Source of the DNA: Bradyrhizobium lablabi
GTDB lineage: Bacteria > Pseudomonadota > Alphaproteobacteria > Rhizobiales > Xanthobacteraceae
Reading direction: 5' to 3'
DNA length: 53,111 nucleotides
NCBI RefSeq assembly: GCF_001440475.1
Contig: NZ_LLYB01000057.1
Span: forward strand, 109,412-162,522
How positions within the stretch are numbered: the stretch's first letter is position 1; each line of letters opens with the position of its first letter. Both the position numbers and the translations under genes were made by a program. The notes beneath the pieces were generated by a model that saw only the letters and a list, made by a program, of their open reading frames with translations, searched no databases and had not been told where the DNA came from. Below, in pieces: positions 44,796 through 53,111 of this stretch.

Positions 44796-45488
44796 ATGGC
44801 AATCGGAAAACGTTTGAAGAAGGTCCGTGAAGGCATCGATCGCGAGAAGCTCTATCCGCTCGCGGATGCCATCAAGATGGTCAAGGAACGCGCCACGTCG
44901 AAGTTCGACGAAACGATCGAGATCGCGATCAATCTCGGCGTCGACCCGCGCCACGCCGACCAGATGGTTCGCGGCGTCGTCAACCTGCCAAACGGCACCG
45001 GCCGCACGCTGCGCGTCGGCGTGTTCGCCCGTGGCGCCAAGGCCGAGGAAGCCAAGGCAGCGGGCGCTGACGTCGTCGGCGCCGAAGACCTGGTCGAGAA
45101 GGTGCAGGGCGGCAACATCGATTTCGATCGTTGTATCGCCACCCCCGACATGATGCCGCTGGTCGGCCGCCTCGGTAAGGTGCTCGGCCCGCGCGGCATG
45201 ATGCCGAACCCGAAGATCGGCACCGTGACGATGGACGTCGCTACCGCCGTGAAGGGCGCCAAGGGCGGCTCGGTCGAATTCCGCGTCGAGAAGGCCGGCA
45301 TCGTGCAGGCCGGTGTCGGCAAGGCGTCGTTCTCGGAAGAGAAGCTGGTGCAGAACGTGAAGGCACTCGCGGACGCGGTGTCGAAGGCCAAGCCGGCCGG
45401 CGCCAAGGGCACCTACATCCAGCGCGTGGCGGTCTCCTCCACCATGGGCCCGGGCGTCAAGGTCGAGCCGGGCACGCTGCTCGGCTAA
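44796..45488 (+). CDS. rplA: 50S ribosomal protein L1
   Basis: L1 of 230 residues, with [26 protein letters not shown] and [20 protein letters not shown] signatures. It forms the L1 stalk and can bind its own mRNA. It lies 6 nt after rplK. A strong terminator follows, separating this pair from rplJL. Confidence 0.97.
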   Translation: MAIGKRLKKVREGIDREKLYPLADAIKMVKERATSKFDETIEIAINLGVDPRHADQMVRGVVNLPNGTGRTLRVGVFARGAKAEEAKAAGADVVGAEDLVEKVQGGNIDFDRCIATPDMMPLVGRLGKVLGPRGMMPNPKIGTVTMDVATAVKGAKGGSVEFRVEKAGIVQAGVGKASFSEEKLVQNVKALADAVSKAKPAGAKGTYIQRVAVSSTMGPGVKVEPGTLLG

Positions 45489-45512
45489 GGCCTTGCCATT
45501 GACGTGAATAAT

Positions 45513-45546
45513 AAAGGGCGGAATCGGGCGACCGATTCCGCCCTTT
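45513..45546 (+). terminator. Rho-independent terminator after rplA
   Basis: AAAGGGCGGAATCGG (45513-45527) and CCGATTCCGCCCTTT (45532-45546) form a perfect 15-bp stem with a GCGA loop and a short T tract at its foot. It ends the rplKA transcript before the inserted genes. Confidence 0.9.
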
Positions 45547-45606
45547 GCGTTTGCTGTCGGTTTTGCGTAATCGTCGCCCGGCCGGACTTGCCAAGAAAGA
45601 ACAACA

Positions 45607-46564
45607 ATGCCCGAGAGAGTCCTGATCTATTCGCGTTTTCCAAAAGCAGATGGAGCGTTTCGGCCAGCGCTATGAATTGCTGAACGCCGCCGGCAAGGCG
45701 CCCAATGAGGTGTTCGCGGCCGATCAGCTCGCCGACATTCGCGCGCTGATCACCGCGGGCGGCACAGCGCTTCGCGGCGATGCGATGGACATGATGCCGA
45801 AACTGGGCGCGATCGTCTGCTACGGCACCGGCTATGACGGCGTCGATCTGGCGGCGGCGGCGAAGCGCAAGATCGCCGTCGGTCATAGCCCGGGCGCCAA
45901 TGCGGCCTCCGTCGCCGACATCGCGGTCACGCTGATGCTGGCAGCGACGCGACGATTGCTGGTGGCGGACGACTATGTGCGCGGCGGGAGCTGGGTGGCG
46001 GCAAAGCCGTCGCCGATGATGCGCCCGCAGGCCGGCATGCTCGGCCGCAAAATCGGCGTCTATGGCATGGGCGAGATCGGCCGCAAGATCGCCGCGCGGG
46101 TCGCCGCGTTCGAAACCGAGGTCGGCTATTTCAGCCGCAGCCGGCATGACGTGCCGTATCAGTATTTTTCGAGCCTCGACGCGTTGGCCGAATGGTGCAG
46201 CGTCTTGATGATCGCGGTGCGTGCGGGCGCGGACACCAACCACGCGGTCGATGCCCATATCCTGAAGAAGCTCGGCAAGGACGGCTTTGTCATCAACATC
46301 TCGCGCGGCTCGGTCATCGACCAGCCGGCCCTGATCGCGGCGCTGACCGACCAGACCATCGCCGGCGCGGGTCTCGATGTGTACGAGAAGGAGCCGCATG
46401 CGCCGGATGCGCTGACGGCGCTGCCCAATGTGGTGCTGTCCCCGCATATTGGCGGCCATACGCTGGAATCGCATGTGGCGATGCAGAACTGCGTGCTGGC
46501 CAATCTCGACGCGTTCTTTGCCGGCAAGCCGCTCGCTCACCCCGTGACGTCAAGTTCCAGCTGA
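45607..46564 (+). pseudogene. D-isomer 2-hydroxyacid dehydrogenase, N-terminal +1 frameshift
   Basis: Translation from ATG 45607 starts MPERVLIYSRFPK and then runs out of frame. Removing one base from the A4 run at 45642-45645 joins it to the long frame QMERFGQRYELLNAAG... ending at 46564, giving about 318 residues. The body has the NAD motif GMGEIGRKIAARV, substrate Arg in AVRAGADTNH, NISRGSVID, Asp-Glu in DVYEKEP, and catalytic His in LSPHIGGHT. Without correction only an N-truncated version from ATG 45650, lacking a binding site, could be made. It oxidises or reduces a 2-hydroxyacid if intact. Confidence 0.75.
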
Positions 46565-47197
46565 TCGTCTCCGCGCGAGCCCTTTGAGGTAGGCGCAAAA
46601 CATATCGGCCATGGCATTGGCATAGGTCTCGATCTCGGCAGGGGTTCGGGGACTTTCCGAAAACTGCTTTCCCACCGCGCTGAGCGTCGTTGTGATCAGC
46701 TCACCCGCCAGTGCACGCGTCGCCTCCGAGGCTTCGGGCAGCGCTTCCTGCATGAAGAGCTCGACAGTGCGGCCTCCTGACGCCCTCGCTTCGTGCGCTT
46801 CCGGCGCATCGCGGTAGAGTGGGGCAGCGTCATCGAGTGCGACACGCACCGCGGCCTCATCGCATTCCGAGCGGATGAAGGCGTGGACCAGCGTACGCAG
46901 CCGTTCGAGCGGCGGTCTCCGGAAGTCCTCAAGGATGCCGCGCAGCAGTTCTGTCGTCTGGCGCCATTCGTCGCGTTGGAGGCGGAAGAGGATCGCCGCC
47001 TTGTTCGGAAAGTATTGATACAGCGACCCGATGCTGACGCCGGCCTTCTCGGCCACCCGCGCGGTGGTGAAGCGCTGCGCGCCTTCCTTCGCCAAAACCT
47101 GAACAGCAGCATCCAGGATCGCCGCGACCAGCTCGGTCGAGCGAGCCTGCTGGGGCCGTTTTCGCGAGGAAACTGAAGGGCTTCGACGATCGGTCAT
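46550..47197 (-). CDS. TetR-family regulator
   Basis: Regulator of 215 residues with a clear helix-turn-helix, FTTARVAEKAGVSIGSLYQYFPNKAAIL (about 45-72), and a variable ligand domain containing RVALDDAAPLYRDAPEA. ATG 47197 (MTDRRSPSV) is chosen. It is divergent from the O-methyltransferase gene with a dyad between, so it probably represses that gene. Its 3' end overlaps the convergent dehydrogenase by 15 nt. Confidence 0.88.
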   Translation of the reverse strand: MTDRRSPSVSSRKRPQQARSTELVAAILDAAVQVLAKEGAQRFTTARVAEKAGVSIGSLYQYFPNKAAILFRLQRDEWRQTTELLRGILEDFRRPPLERLRTLVHAFIRSECDEAAVRVALDDAAPLYRDAPEAHEARASGGRTVELFMQEALPEASEATRALAGELITTTLSAVGKQFSESPRTPAEIETYANAMADMFCAYLKGLARRRSAGT

Positions 47198-47222
47198 CAA
47201 GAGCGCCGGGAATGCGATTAGA

Positions 47223-47246
47223 AAATGCGAATGATTAGTCGTATTT
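47223..47246. promoter_or_regulatory. Candidate TetR operator
   Basis: AAATGCGA (47223-47230) and TCGTATTT (47239-47246) form an 8-bp dyad with one mismatch and an 8-nt spacer in the short intergenic region of the divergent TetR/methyltransferase pair. Confidence 0.5.
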
Positions 47247-47291
47247 CTGGACCGGCGCAAGAACGCGCGCTCACCGCTGATGGAGACCTGC

Positions 47292-47963
47292 ATGACCACC
47301 CTGACCACCACCCCGCTTGCGCCCCTGTTGGATCGCCTGTTCGACGAGGCGGATGCGGCCTCGGCGGAGACCGAGGCTGCCGTGGCCGACCTCTCGGACG
47401 AAGCCCGGACGCGCCTGATGCGAAGCAAGACCGATTACCGCGACCTCTATGGGCGCTTGAAGAATGCGCCGCTCGCCGTCTCGCGAGAGACCGGCACGTT
47501 GCTCTACATGCTGGCGCGAAGCTCTCGCGCGCGGACGATCGTCGAGTTCGGGACCTCGTTCGGCATCTCGACCCTGCATCTCGCCGCGGCGCTGCGGGAC
47601 AATGGTGGCGGCCGCCTGATCACCAGCGAGTTCGAGCCATCCAAGGTGGCGCGGGCCTGCGATAATCTGACGGCCGGTGGTCTCAGCGACCTCGTGGAGA
47701 TCCGGGAAGGGGACGCCCTGCGGACGCTCAGCGTCGATCTCCCTGATACGATCGACCTGTTGCTGCTGGACGGTGCCAAGGCGCTCTATCCGGAAATCCT
47801 GAGCCTGGTCGAGAGCCGCCTTCGGCCCGGCGCCTTAATCGTCGCCGACAATGCCGATGACAGCCCCAATTATCTGGCGCGCATGCGCGCGTCGGTCGGT
47901 GGCTATCTGTCCACGCCATTCGGCGAGGATGTCGAGCTATCCATGCGGATCGGTGCCTGCTGA
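47292..47963 (+). CDS. SAM-dependent O-methyltransferase
   Basis: Class I methyltransferase of 223 residues of the O-methyltransferase (COMT-like) family. SAM motif I is VEFGTSFGISTLHLA (about 85-99), acidic motif II is TSEFEPSKV, and DLLLLDGAKALYPEIL and DNADDSPNY correspond to the catalytic/metal region. ATG 47292 with GGAGA 5 nt upstream is chosen over ATG 47280. Substrates of relatives are catechols or small phenolics; unknown here. Confidence 0.87.
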   Translation: MTTLTTTPLAPLLDRLFDEADAASAETEAAVADLSDEARTRLMRSKTDYRDLYGRLKNAPLAVSRETGTLLYMLARSSRARTIVEFGTSFGISTLHLAAALRDNGGGRLITSEFEPSKVARACDNLTAGGLSDLVEIREGDALRTLSVDLPDTIDLLLLDGAKALYPEILSLVESRLRPGALIVADNADDSPNYLARMRASVGGYLSTPFGEDVELSMRIGAC

Positions 47964-47973
47964 CGATCCGCAT

Positions 47974-48861
47974 TCAACTGCAGCGCGGCAGGTGGCGCAG
48001 CTTGTCGGGATTGCGGACGATATAGATCGCAGCAATTTTCTCGCCTGATATCGCCATGCTCAGGGTGAGATCGAGTTCGCCGTCCAGATAGAGAAGGGCG
48101 CCCACGGCACCATTGATGACAGCCGGCACGATACGGACTTCCTGGCCGGCGGTCTTGCCGGCGAGGCCGACAAAGAAGCGCGCGACCTTGTCGGCGCCGA
48201 TGATCGGCTTGAGTGCCGCGAATTTGCGGCCACCGCCATCGGTGATTGCAACGGCGTCCTCGCGCAGCAATTCGGCCAGCTGCCTGACGTCACCGCTGGC
48301 AACCGCGTCGCTGAAAGCCTGCAGGAGTCGCGCGTGACTGTCGGGCGTTGCCGCAGGCGCCGGGCGATTGTCGCGCACGGCGCGGCGGGCCCGTGATGCC
48401 AGTTGCCGGCAGGCGGCTTCGCTGCGGTCGAGCATGGCGGCGATTTCGGGAAACGGCGTGTCGAAGACGTCGTGCAGCAGGAAGGCCGCGCGTTCCATCG
48501 GCGACAGCCGGTCCAGCGCCAGCAACAAGGCGAATGAGAGGTCGTCGGCCAGTTCGGTGGCGGCTTCGGCCGACAGACCCTCCGCATCGAACACGGGCTC
48601 GGGAAGCCAGGGGCCAACATAGATTTCCCGCTGTGCCTGGGCGCTCTTCAGGCGGTCGAGACAAAGCCTCGTCACAACGGTGACGAGAAAGGCTTCCGCG
48701 TTGTGGACGTCCTGTGCGCCGGTAAATCGCAGATAGGCGTCCTGCACGACGTCTTCGGCGTCGCTGCGGCTGCCTAGCATGCGATAGGCGAGCCCAAGCA
48801 GGCGCCCGCGATGGGGCGCCAGCGGGTCTGCGTCATGCGGCCTGTTTGACGACATCGACAT
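47974..48861 (-). CDS. ECF41-type RNA polymerase sigma factor
   Basis: Sigma factor of about 295 residues. Sigma2 is LLGLAYRMLGSRSDAEDVVQDAYLRF (about 20-45), sigma4 is SPMERAAFLLHDVFDTPFPEIAAMLDRSEAACRQLASRAR, and a SnoaL-like C-terminal domain follows. The WLPEP linker and the DGGG segment (TDGGGRKF) are the hallmarks of ECF41, where the C-terminal extension acts as an in-built regulator in place of an anti-sigma factor. It overlaps the CMD gene upstream by about 29 nt, the partner most often linked to ECF41. Starts at 48861 or 48855 are both possible. Confidence 0.88.
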   Translation of the reverse strand: MSMSSNRPHDADPLAPHRGRLLGLAYRMLGSRSDAEDVVQDAYLRFTGAQDVHNAEAFLVTVVTRLCLDRLKSAQAQREIYVGPWLPEPVFDAEGLSAEAATELADDLSFALLLALDRLSPMERAAFLLHDVFDTPFPEIAAMLDRSEAACRQLASRARRAVRDNRPAPAATPDSHARLLQAFSDAVASGDVRQLAELLREDAVAITDGGGRKFAALKPIIGADKVARFFVGLAGKTAGQEVRIVPAVINGAVGALLYLDGELDLTLSMAISGEKIAAIYIVRNPDKLRHLPRCS

Positions 48862-49378
48862 GGTGTTCACCCACGGTGACGCGGCGACATTCCTTGGCAA
48901 AGCCGAGGCCTGCCTTCATCATCGGAAACATGCGGCCCAGTTGCAGCGCCATGGTCAGATCTATCACGCCTTTCTGGCCCCATTGGGCGCGGACGGCATC
49001 GCGAAACTCGTCGTCATTGGCCGAGCGGCGCACCACGGCATCGGCAAAGCGGAACCCGAGCATGGTCGCGTCATTCATCGCGCGCGGATCGCGGCGGAGC
49101 ACTGCCTCGATCTGGTCCTTAGGCATGCCGGCTTCCAGCGCCATGTCGACGACGAGTTGGGTGCAGGGGCCGCAATCCTCTGCCAGCGCGCCGACGATCT
49201 TGGCGGCGAAGCTGGCATCGGCCGGGACTACCTCGCGGTGGGCGGCGGCCTTCATGAGGGGCGCGAACTTGAAGAGGGCGGCAGGCGAAAAGTTCAGCAT
49301 CATTTCGAGATAGCTGACGTCGTATCCATACCGTTTGGCAAATGCGCGCAAGCTGCGGCGCGCGATCCAACTACGCAT
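48833..49378 (-). CDS. Carboxymuconolactone decarboxylase/AhpD-like CxxC protein
   Basis: Helical protein of 181 residues with the CMD/AhpD redox motif DCGPCTQLVVDMALEAG (Cys-Gly-Pro-Cys at about 105-108), AVLRRDPRAMNDATMLGFRFADAVVR after it. Probably a peroxidase-like or thiol redox enzyme in the cytoplasm. ATG 49378 (MRSWIARRSL) lies inside the end of the upstream gene (8-nt overlap). CMD genes are the typical targets and partners of ECF41 sigma factors. Confidence 0.85.
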   Translation of the reverse strand: MRSWIARRSLRAFAKRYGYDVSYLEMMLNFSPAALFKFAPLMKAAAHREVVPADASFAAKIVGALAEDCGPCTQLVVDMALEAGMPKDQIEAVLRRDPRAMNDATMLGFRFADAVVRRSANDDEFRDAVRAQWGQKGVIDLTMALQLGRMFPMMKAGLGFAKECRRVTVGEHHVDVVKQAA

Positions 49379-49748
49379 GTTGTTCTCCTGGGTTGGGGAA
49401 GGCGGAATAGAGGGCGACTGCGGAGGGCAGAACGATCGCGAGAAGGTCGAAGGCGGGGTAATGGCTGTGGCCGCCCACCAGGATCGCCACGTGGAGCAGG
49501 GCGTGAACGACCAGGAAGCCGGCGCCCGCAACGGCCGCCGGCCAGTACCGCGGCCGCCATGCCCGCGCGGCCAGGGCAAGACCGGCGGCGAGGAAGGCGG
49601 CGCCGATGTCCTGGACGAAATGTGGGTTGAAGGGGCCGGTATCCGGCACCCCGGGCGCGGTTCCATACCAGAACGGGCCGGCCACGAGCATGATCAGCCC
49701 GTTCAGGACCGTCGGGATCGCAAGAATCGCTGCCAAAACACGCCGCAT
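49371..49748 (-). CDS. Four-helix membrane protein, unknown
   Basis: Membrane protein of 125 residues with four hydrophobic helices; FNPHFVQDIGAAFLAAGLALAARAW lies between helices 1 and 2. ATG 49748 has a perfect AAAGGAGG 8 nt upstream; the longer frame is non-coding. It heads the operon with the CMD protein and the ECF41 sigma factor, and the ECF41-like promoter lies just upstream. Confidence 0.82.
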   Translation of the reverse strand: MRRVLAAILAIPTVLNGLIMLVAGPFWYGTAPGVPDTGPFNPHFVQDIGAAFLAAGLALAARAWRPRYWPAAVAGAGFLVVHALLHVAILVGGHSHYPAFDLLAIVLPSAVALYSAFPNPGEQHA

Positions 49749-49770
49749 CGGGAACCTCCTTTGCGGCCAA

Positions 49771-49797
49771 GACGAGCCAGGCGGCCCCGGTGTGACG
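49771..49797 (-). promoter_or_regulatory. Candidate ECF41 promoter (autoregulated)
   Basis: On the minus strand CGTCACA (-35 position, 49797-49791) and CGTC (-10 position, 49774-49771) are separated by 16 nt, 23 nt before the first gene of the sigma factor operon. This matches the TGTCACA/CGTC pattern reported for ECF41 promoters with one mismatch. Confidence 0.6.
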
Positions 49798-50378
49798 CAA
49801 CCCGTCAAAAAAATCCGGGTTAAACCGAAAATTTTTTCTCCGGTTGGGCCCGCAAACTGGTGTGAATTTTGCTCTTGGCAAAAAGGGCGAGACCCGGTAA
49901 ACAATGGCTTCCGGGCGTGCTGGCCATTGCTGGCACGTCCGTGCGCGCATTCCGAAAACCCGACACGGTAGGAGATAATTCCTTTCAGGACGTCCGCATG
50001 GATTGCTCGAAAGGAAGGAAACCTCATCGTTTCGTGGAATGCGGCAGGGGTCCTTCGGCTTGCCGAATGGCCTCGATCCTGTCCGAGACTGCAGGCGCTC
50101 GCGAAGAAACGCAAGTTCTTCAACGGCTTAATTTCACAGCCTGCATAGACGGGTGAAGACCGGATTTCGCTTTAACGCCGCCTCTCGCGGCGCCATGGCT
50201 GATTTGGTTCGAACCTCGACACCCCGCGCCATCTGGTTCGGGAGGGCAGGCTTTTCAAAATGTCGTCTGCCCGGCGTGTCCTAAAGACTGGTGTCTAGAG
50301 GTCAGGTTTTGGGCGAGACGATGGGTGCAACCCGGCGGTCTTGCTCTTGCGAAGGCCGCCAACCGGAGAGAGCTTGCT
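49798..50378. other. Intergenic and rplJ leader
   Basis: No convincing gene. The part nearest rplJ should be the untranslated leader where L10-L12 binds to regulate rplJL in many bacteria. GGGCAG (50250-50255) and CTGCCC (50268-50273) form a small hairpin. The segment 49800-49860 has an A/T-run-rich pair of weak hairpins. Confidence 0.4.
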
Positions 50379-50897
50379 GTGGAAAGAGCGGCAAAAAAGG
50401 ACGCGGTTGAGGCGCTGAACGGGGTCTTCAAGACCACGAGCGTCGCAGTCGTCGCCCACTATTCCGGCCTCACCGTGGCCCAGATGCAGAAGCTGCGCAT
50501 GCAGATGAAGCAGGCGGGCGCGTCGGTGAAGGTCTCGAAAAACCGTCTCGCCAAAATTGCTCTTGAAGGCACTGACGTCGTTGCCATCGGCTCCCTGCTG
50601 AAGGGACCGACCGTGATCGCCACTTCAAACGATCCGGTAGCGGCGCCGAAGGTTGCCATGGAATTCGCCAAGGCGAACGAAAAGTTCGTCATTCTCGGCG
50701 GTTCGATGGGTAAAACCGTCCTGGATGTGAACGGCGTGAAGGCACTTGCCTCGCTGCCGTCGCTGGACGAACTGCGCGGCAAGCTTGTCGGCCTCCTGGT
50801 GGCGCCGGCAACCAAGATCGCTCAGCTCTCCACCGCGCCCGCGGCCAAGCTCGCGCGCGTCATTCAGGCTCATGCCTCAAAGGGCGAAGCGGCCTGA
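50379..50897 (+). CDS. rplJ: 50S ribosomal protein L10
   Basis: L10 of 172 residues anchoring the L12 stalk: [36 protein letters not shown] at the start, [13 protein letters not shown], and the L12-binding C-terminal helix with [24 protein letters not shown] 50379 with GGAGAG upstream is the start. Confidence 0.96.
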   Translation: MERAAKKDAVEALNGVFKTTSVAVVAHYSGLTVAQMQKLRMQMKQAGASVKVSKNRLAKIALEGTDVVAIGSLLKGPTVIATSNDPVAAPKVAMEFAKANEKFVILGGSMGKTVLDVNGVKALASLPSLDELRGKLVGLLVAPATKIAQLSTAPAAKLARVIQAHASKGEAA

Positions 50898-50951
50898 CCC
50901 TTCGCTAATCTCAAACCTGGTTCGAAACCAAACGTTTAAGGAAATAGATCA

Positions 50952-51329
<378 letters not shown>

Positions 51330-51787
51330 CGCGAGTTACTTCGCGAGATCCCGGGCGAGCGTCAGCGAGACCCGGGATTGGTCTGTGCAAAGTTCGTGCG
51401 ATGGGGTAACCCGGAACACGGTGTACACAAAAAAGTGTGGGGATTCGCGGGGTTAGCTCCTCGAATCTCCACGTTTCCGCCCCATATCGGAGCGGCAGCA
51501 GGAAAACGCGGTAGGCGGCGGGGGCAGCAGGGTTCCCGGCGTAAGCCGTTGGGAGACAGTCAGATTTCGGGCTTTCTCAGTCCGTGAAGTGATCAGTTGT
51601 GACGGGCGGGTGCAGTCATGCGCCCCGCGCGTCGTTTTGCGTTTTGAAGGTCTAAGGTGCGGGTTCAGGACTTAATTCCTGAAAGTGGGCTTTGTTCCTT
51701 TCGAGCGATTCGACATTCAACCCGGGGGCGATGGCAGTCGCGCTTCGGAAGGTTCGCCCACAAGGGCGACGAAAATGAGAGGCCACG
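51330..51787. promoter_or_regulatory. rplL-rpoB intergenic with RNA hairpins
   Basis: No gene seen. ATCCCGGG...CCCGGGAT forms a hairpin soon after rplL. A longer one follows: GTGGGGATTCG (51437-51447) with CGAATCTCCAC (51462-51472), one GU pair. Such structures in this position can act as attenuators or RNase III sites that set the L12/RpoB ratio; that role is inferred. Confidence 0.5.
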
Positions 51788-53111
51788 ATGGCGCAGCAGA
51801 CATTCACCGGTCGCAAACGCGTTCGCAAGTTCTTCGGACACATCAAGGAAGTCGCCGAGATGCCGAACCTCATCGAGGTTCAGAAGGCGTCGTATGACCA
51901 GTTCCTGATGGTCGACGAACCCCAGGGCGGCCGGCTGGACGAGGGTCTGCAGGCGGTGTTCCGGTCGGTATTCCCGATCTCGGATTTCTCGGGCACCTCG
52001 ATGCTGGAATTCGTCCGCTACGAATTCGAGCCGCCGAAATATGACGTCGATGAATGCCGCCAGCGCGGCATGACCTATGCTGCGCCGCTCAAGGTGACGC
52101 TGCGCCTGATCGTGTTCGATATCGATGAGGAAACCGGCGCCAAGTCGGTCAAGGACATCAAGGAGCAGGACGTCTACATGGGCGATATCCCGCTCATGAC
52201 CATGAACGGCACCTTCGTCGTCAACGGCACCGAGCGCGTCATCGTCTCGCAGATGCACCGTTCGCCCGGCGTGTTCTTCGACCACGACAAGGGCAAGACC
52301 CATTCGTCCGGCAAGCTGTTGTTTGCCGCGCGCGTGATTCCGTATCGCGGTTCCTGGCTCGACATCGAGTTCGACGCCAAGGACATCGTGTTCGCGCGCA
52401 TCGATCGCCGCCGCAAGATTCCCGTGACCTCGCTGATGTATGCGCTCGGTCTCGACGGCGAGACGATCCTGTCGACCTTCTACAAGAAGATCAATTACAA
52501 GCGCGCCAAGGAAGGCTGGCGCGTGCCGTTCGACGCCTCGCGTTTCCGCGGCTACTCGACCATCAACGACCTGATCGACGCCGACACCGGCAAGGTCGTG
52601 CTCGAGGCCGGCAAGAAGCTGACCGTCCGCGCGGCGCGCCAGTTGCAGGAAAAGGGCCTGAAGGCACTCCGCCTGTCGGATGAAGAGCTGGTCGGCAACT
52701 ATCTCGCCGAGGATCTCGTCAACCCGAAGACCGGTGAAATCTACGCCGAAGCCGGCGAGGAGCTCACCGAGAAGTCGCTGAAGGCGCTCAACGAGCAGGG
52801 CTACAAGGAACTGCCGCTGCTCGACATCGACCACGTCAATGTCGGCGCCTACATCCGCAACACGCTCAATGCCGACAAGAACATGACGCGTGAAGACGCG
52901 CTGTTCGACATCTACCGCGTGATGCGTCCGGGCGAGCCGCCGACGATCGATTCGGCCCAGACCATGTTCCAGTCGCTGTTCTTCGACGCCGAGCGTTACG
53001 ACCTGTCCGCGGTCGGCCGCGTCAAGATGAACATGCGTCTCGAACTCGACGCGCCCGATACCCATCGCACGCTGCGCAAGGAAGACATCCTGGCCGTCAT
53101 CAAGACGCTGG
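51788..53111 (+). CDS. rpoB: RNA polymerase beta subunit (5' part, runs off the window)
   Basis: The first 441 codons of RpoB are present; no stop occurs before the window end. Starts [22 protein letters not shown], with the expected RpoB N-terminal blocks including [20 protein letters not shown] and [23 protein letters not shown] precedes the ATG. Confidence 0.97.
   Translation, partial: MAQQTFTGRKRVRKFFGHIKEVAEMPNLIEVQKASYDQFLMVDEPQGGRLDEGLQAVFRSVFPISDFSGTSMLEFVRYEFEPPKYDVDECRQRGMTYAAPLKVTLRLIVFDIDEETGAKSVKDIKEQDVYMGDIPLMTMNGTFVVNGTERVIVSQMHRSPGVFFDHDKGKTHSSGKLLFAARVIPYRGSWLDIEFDAKDIVFARIDRRRKIPVTSLMYALGLDGETILSTFYKKINYKRAKEGWRVPFDASRFRGYSTINDLIDADTGKVVLEAGKKLTVRAARQLQEKGLKALRLSDEELVGNYLAEDLVNPKTGEIYAEAGEELTEKSLKALNEQGYKELPLLDIDHVNVGAYIRNTLNADKNMTREDALFDIYRVMRPGEPPTIDSAQTMFQSLFFDAERYDLSAVGRVKMNMRLELDAPDTHRTLRKEDILAVIKTL

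Noticed and set aside
51665..53065. 466-codon open frame on the minus strand
   Set aside because: Antisense of rpoB, whose N-terminal motifs are unmistakable on the plus strand.

Overview
The window looks like chromosomal DNA of a Bradyrhizobium-type alphaproteobacterium (order Hyphomicrobiales). This is inferred from the high-GC coding bias, the protein sequences of SecE, NusG, RplK, RplA, RplJ, RplL and RpoB, a PdhS-type histidine kinase, two Tat-dependent TRAP binding proteins, and several palindromic intergenic repeats that I recognise from that group. No rRNA, CRISPR array or intact insertion sequence is visible.

Layout. 1-1.8 kb is the edge of an integrated element: a decayed tRNA-Gln 3' end and a tyrosine recombinase facing away from dusA, a known integration target. 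2.8-10 kb is an aromatic-catabolism island. It holds a minus-strand operon for a MFS carrier, gamma-resorcylate decarboxylase, and the oxygenase and flavin reductase of a resorcinol hydroxylase, with a divergent MarR regulator (graR-D-A-F plus transporter). Next to it is a secreted alpha/beta hydrolase-DoxX pair whose promoter and first codons are a duplicate of the graR/graD control region. 10-16.8 kb carries small or hypothetical genes, a frameshifted pseudogene, a retropepsin-like protease, a histidine kinase, a beta-hydroxyacid dehydrogenase, a VOC protein and the Fe-S carrier ApbC. 16.9-21.5 kb has two tandem TRAP binding proteins convergent with a single DctQM permease pair. 21.9-32.3 kb is mostly housekeeping (moaA, gph, rpiA, gor, 3-hydroxyacyl-CoA dehydrogenase) with a ComJ/Nin-like gene between REP-like repeats. 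32.4-41.1 kb is a lipid or acyl-CoA catabolic cluster: TetR regulator, acyl-CoA dehydrogenase, aminoglycoside-phosphotransferase-like kinase, EamA exporter, NIPSNAP protein, two SDRs, a histidine phosphatase and a serine hydrolase.

41.3 kb to the end is the tRNA-Trp-secE-nusG-rplKA-rplJL-rpoB region. It is interrupted twice: by an OpgC-type acyltransferase gene between tRNA-Trp and secE, and by about 4.8 kb between rplA and rplJ. The second insertion carries a frameshifted hydroxyacid dehydrogenase, a TetR/O-methyltransferase divergent pair, and an ECF41-type sigma factor operon with a CMD-family CxxC protein and a membrane protein.

How genes work together. GraF, GraA and GraD would take gamma-resorcylate to resorcinol and then hydroxyquinol. 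The ring-cleavage genes graB and graC of the described Rhizobium cluster are absent here. The duplicated control region suggests the hydrolase-DoxX operon was captured by the same MarR regulator; this is the most novel signal in the window. The unfused acyl-CoA dehydrogenase and kinase pair resembles the two halves of ACAD10/11 and LvaC/LvaA, which suggests 4-hydroxyacyl-CoA breakdown. Several reading frames are broken by apparent single-base insertions, mostly in homopolymer runs; these are either real decay or sequence errors and are flagged individually.
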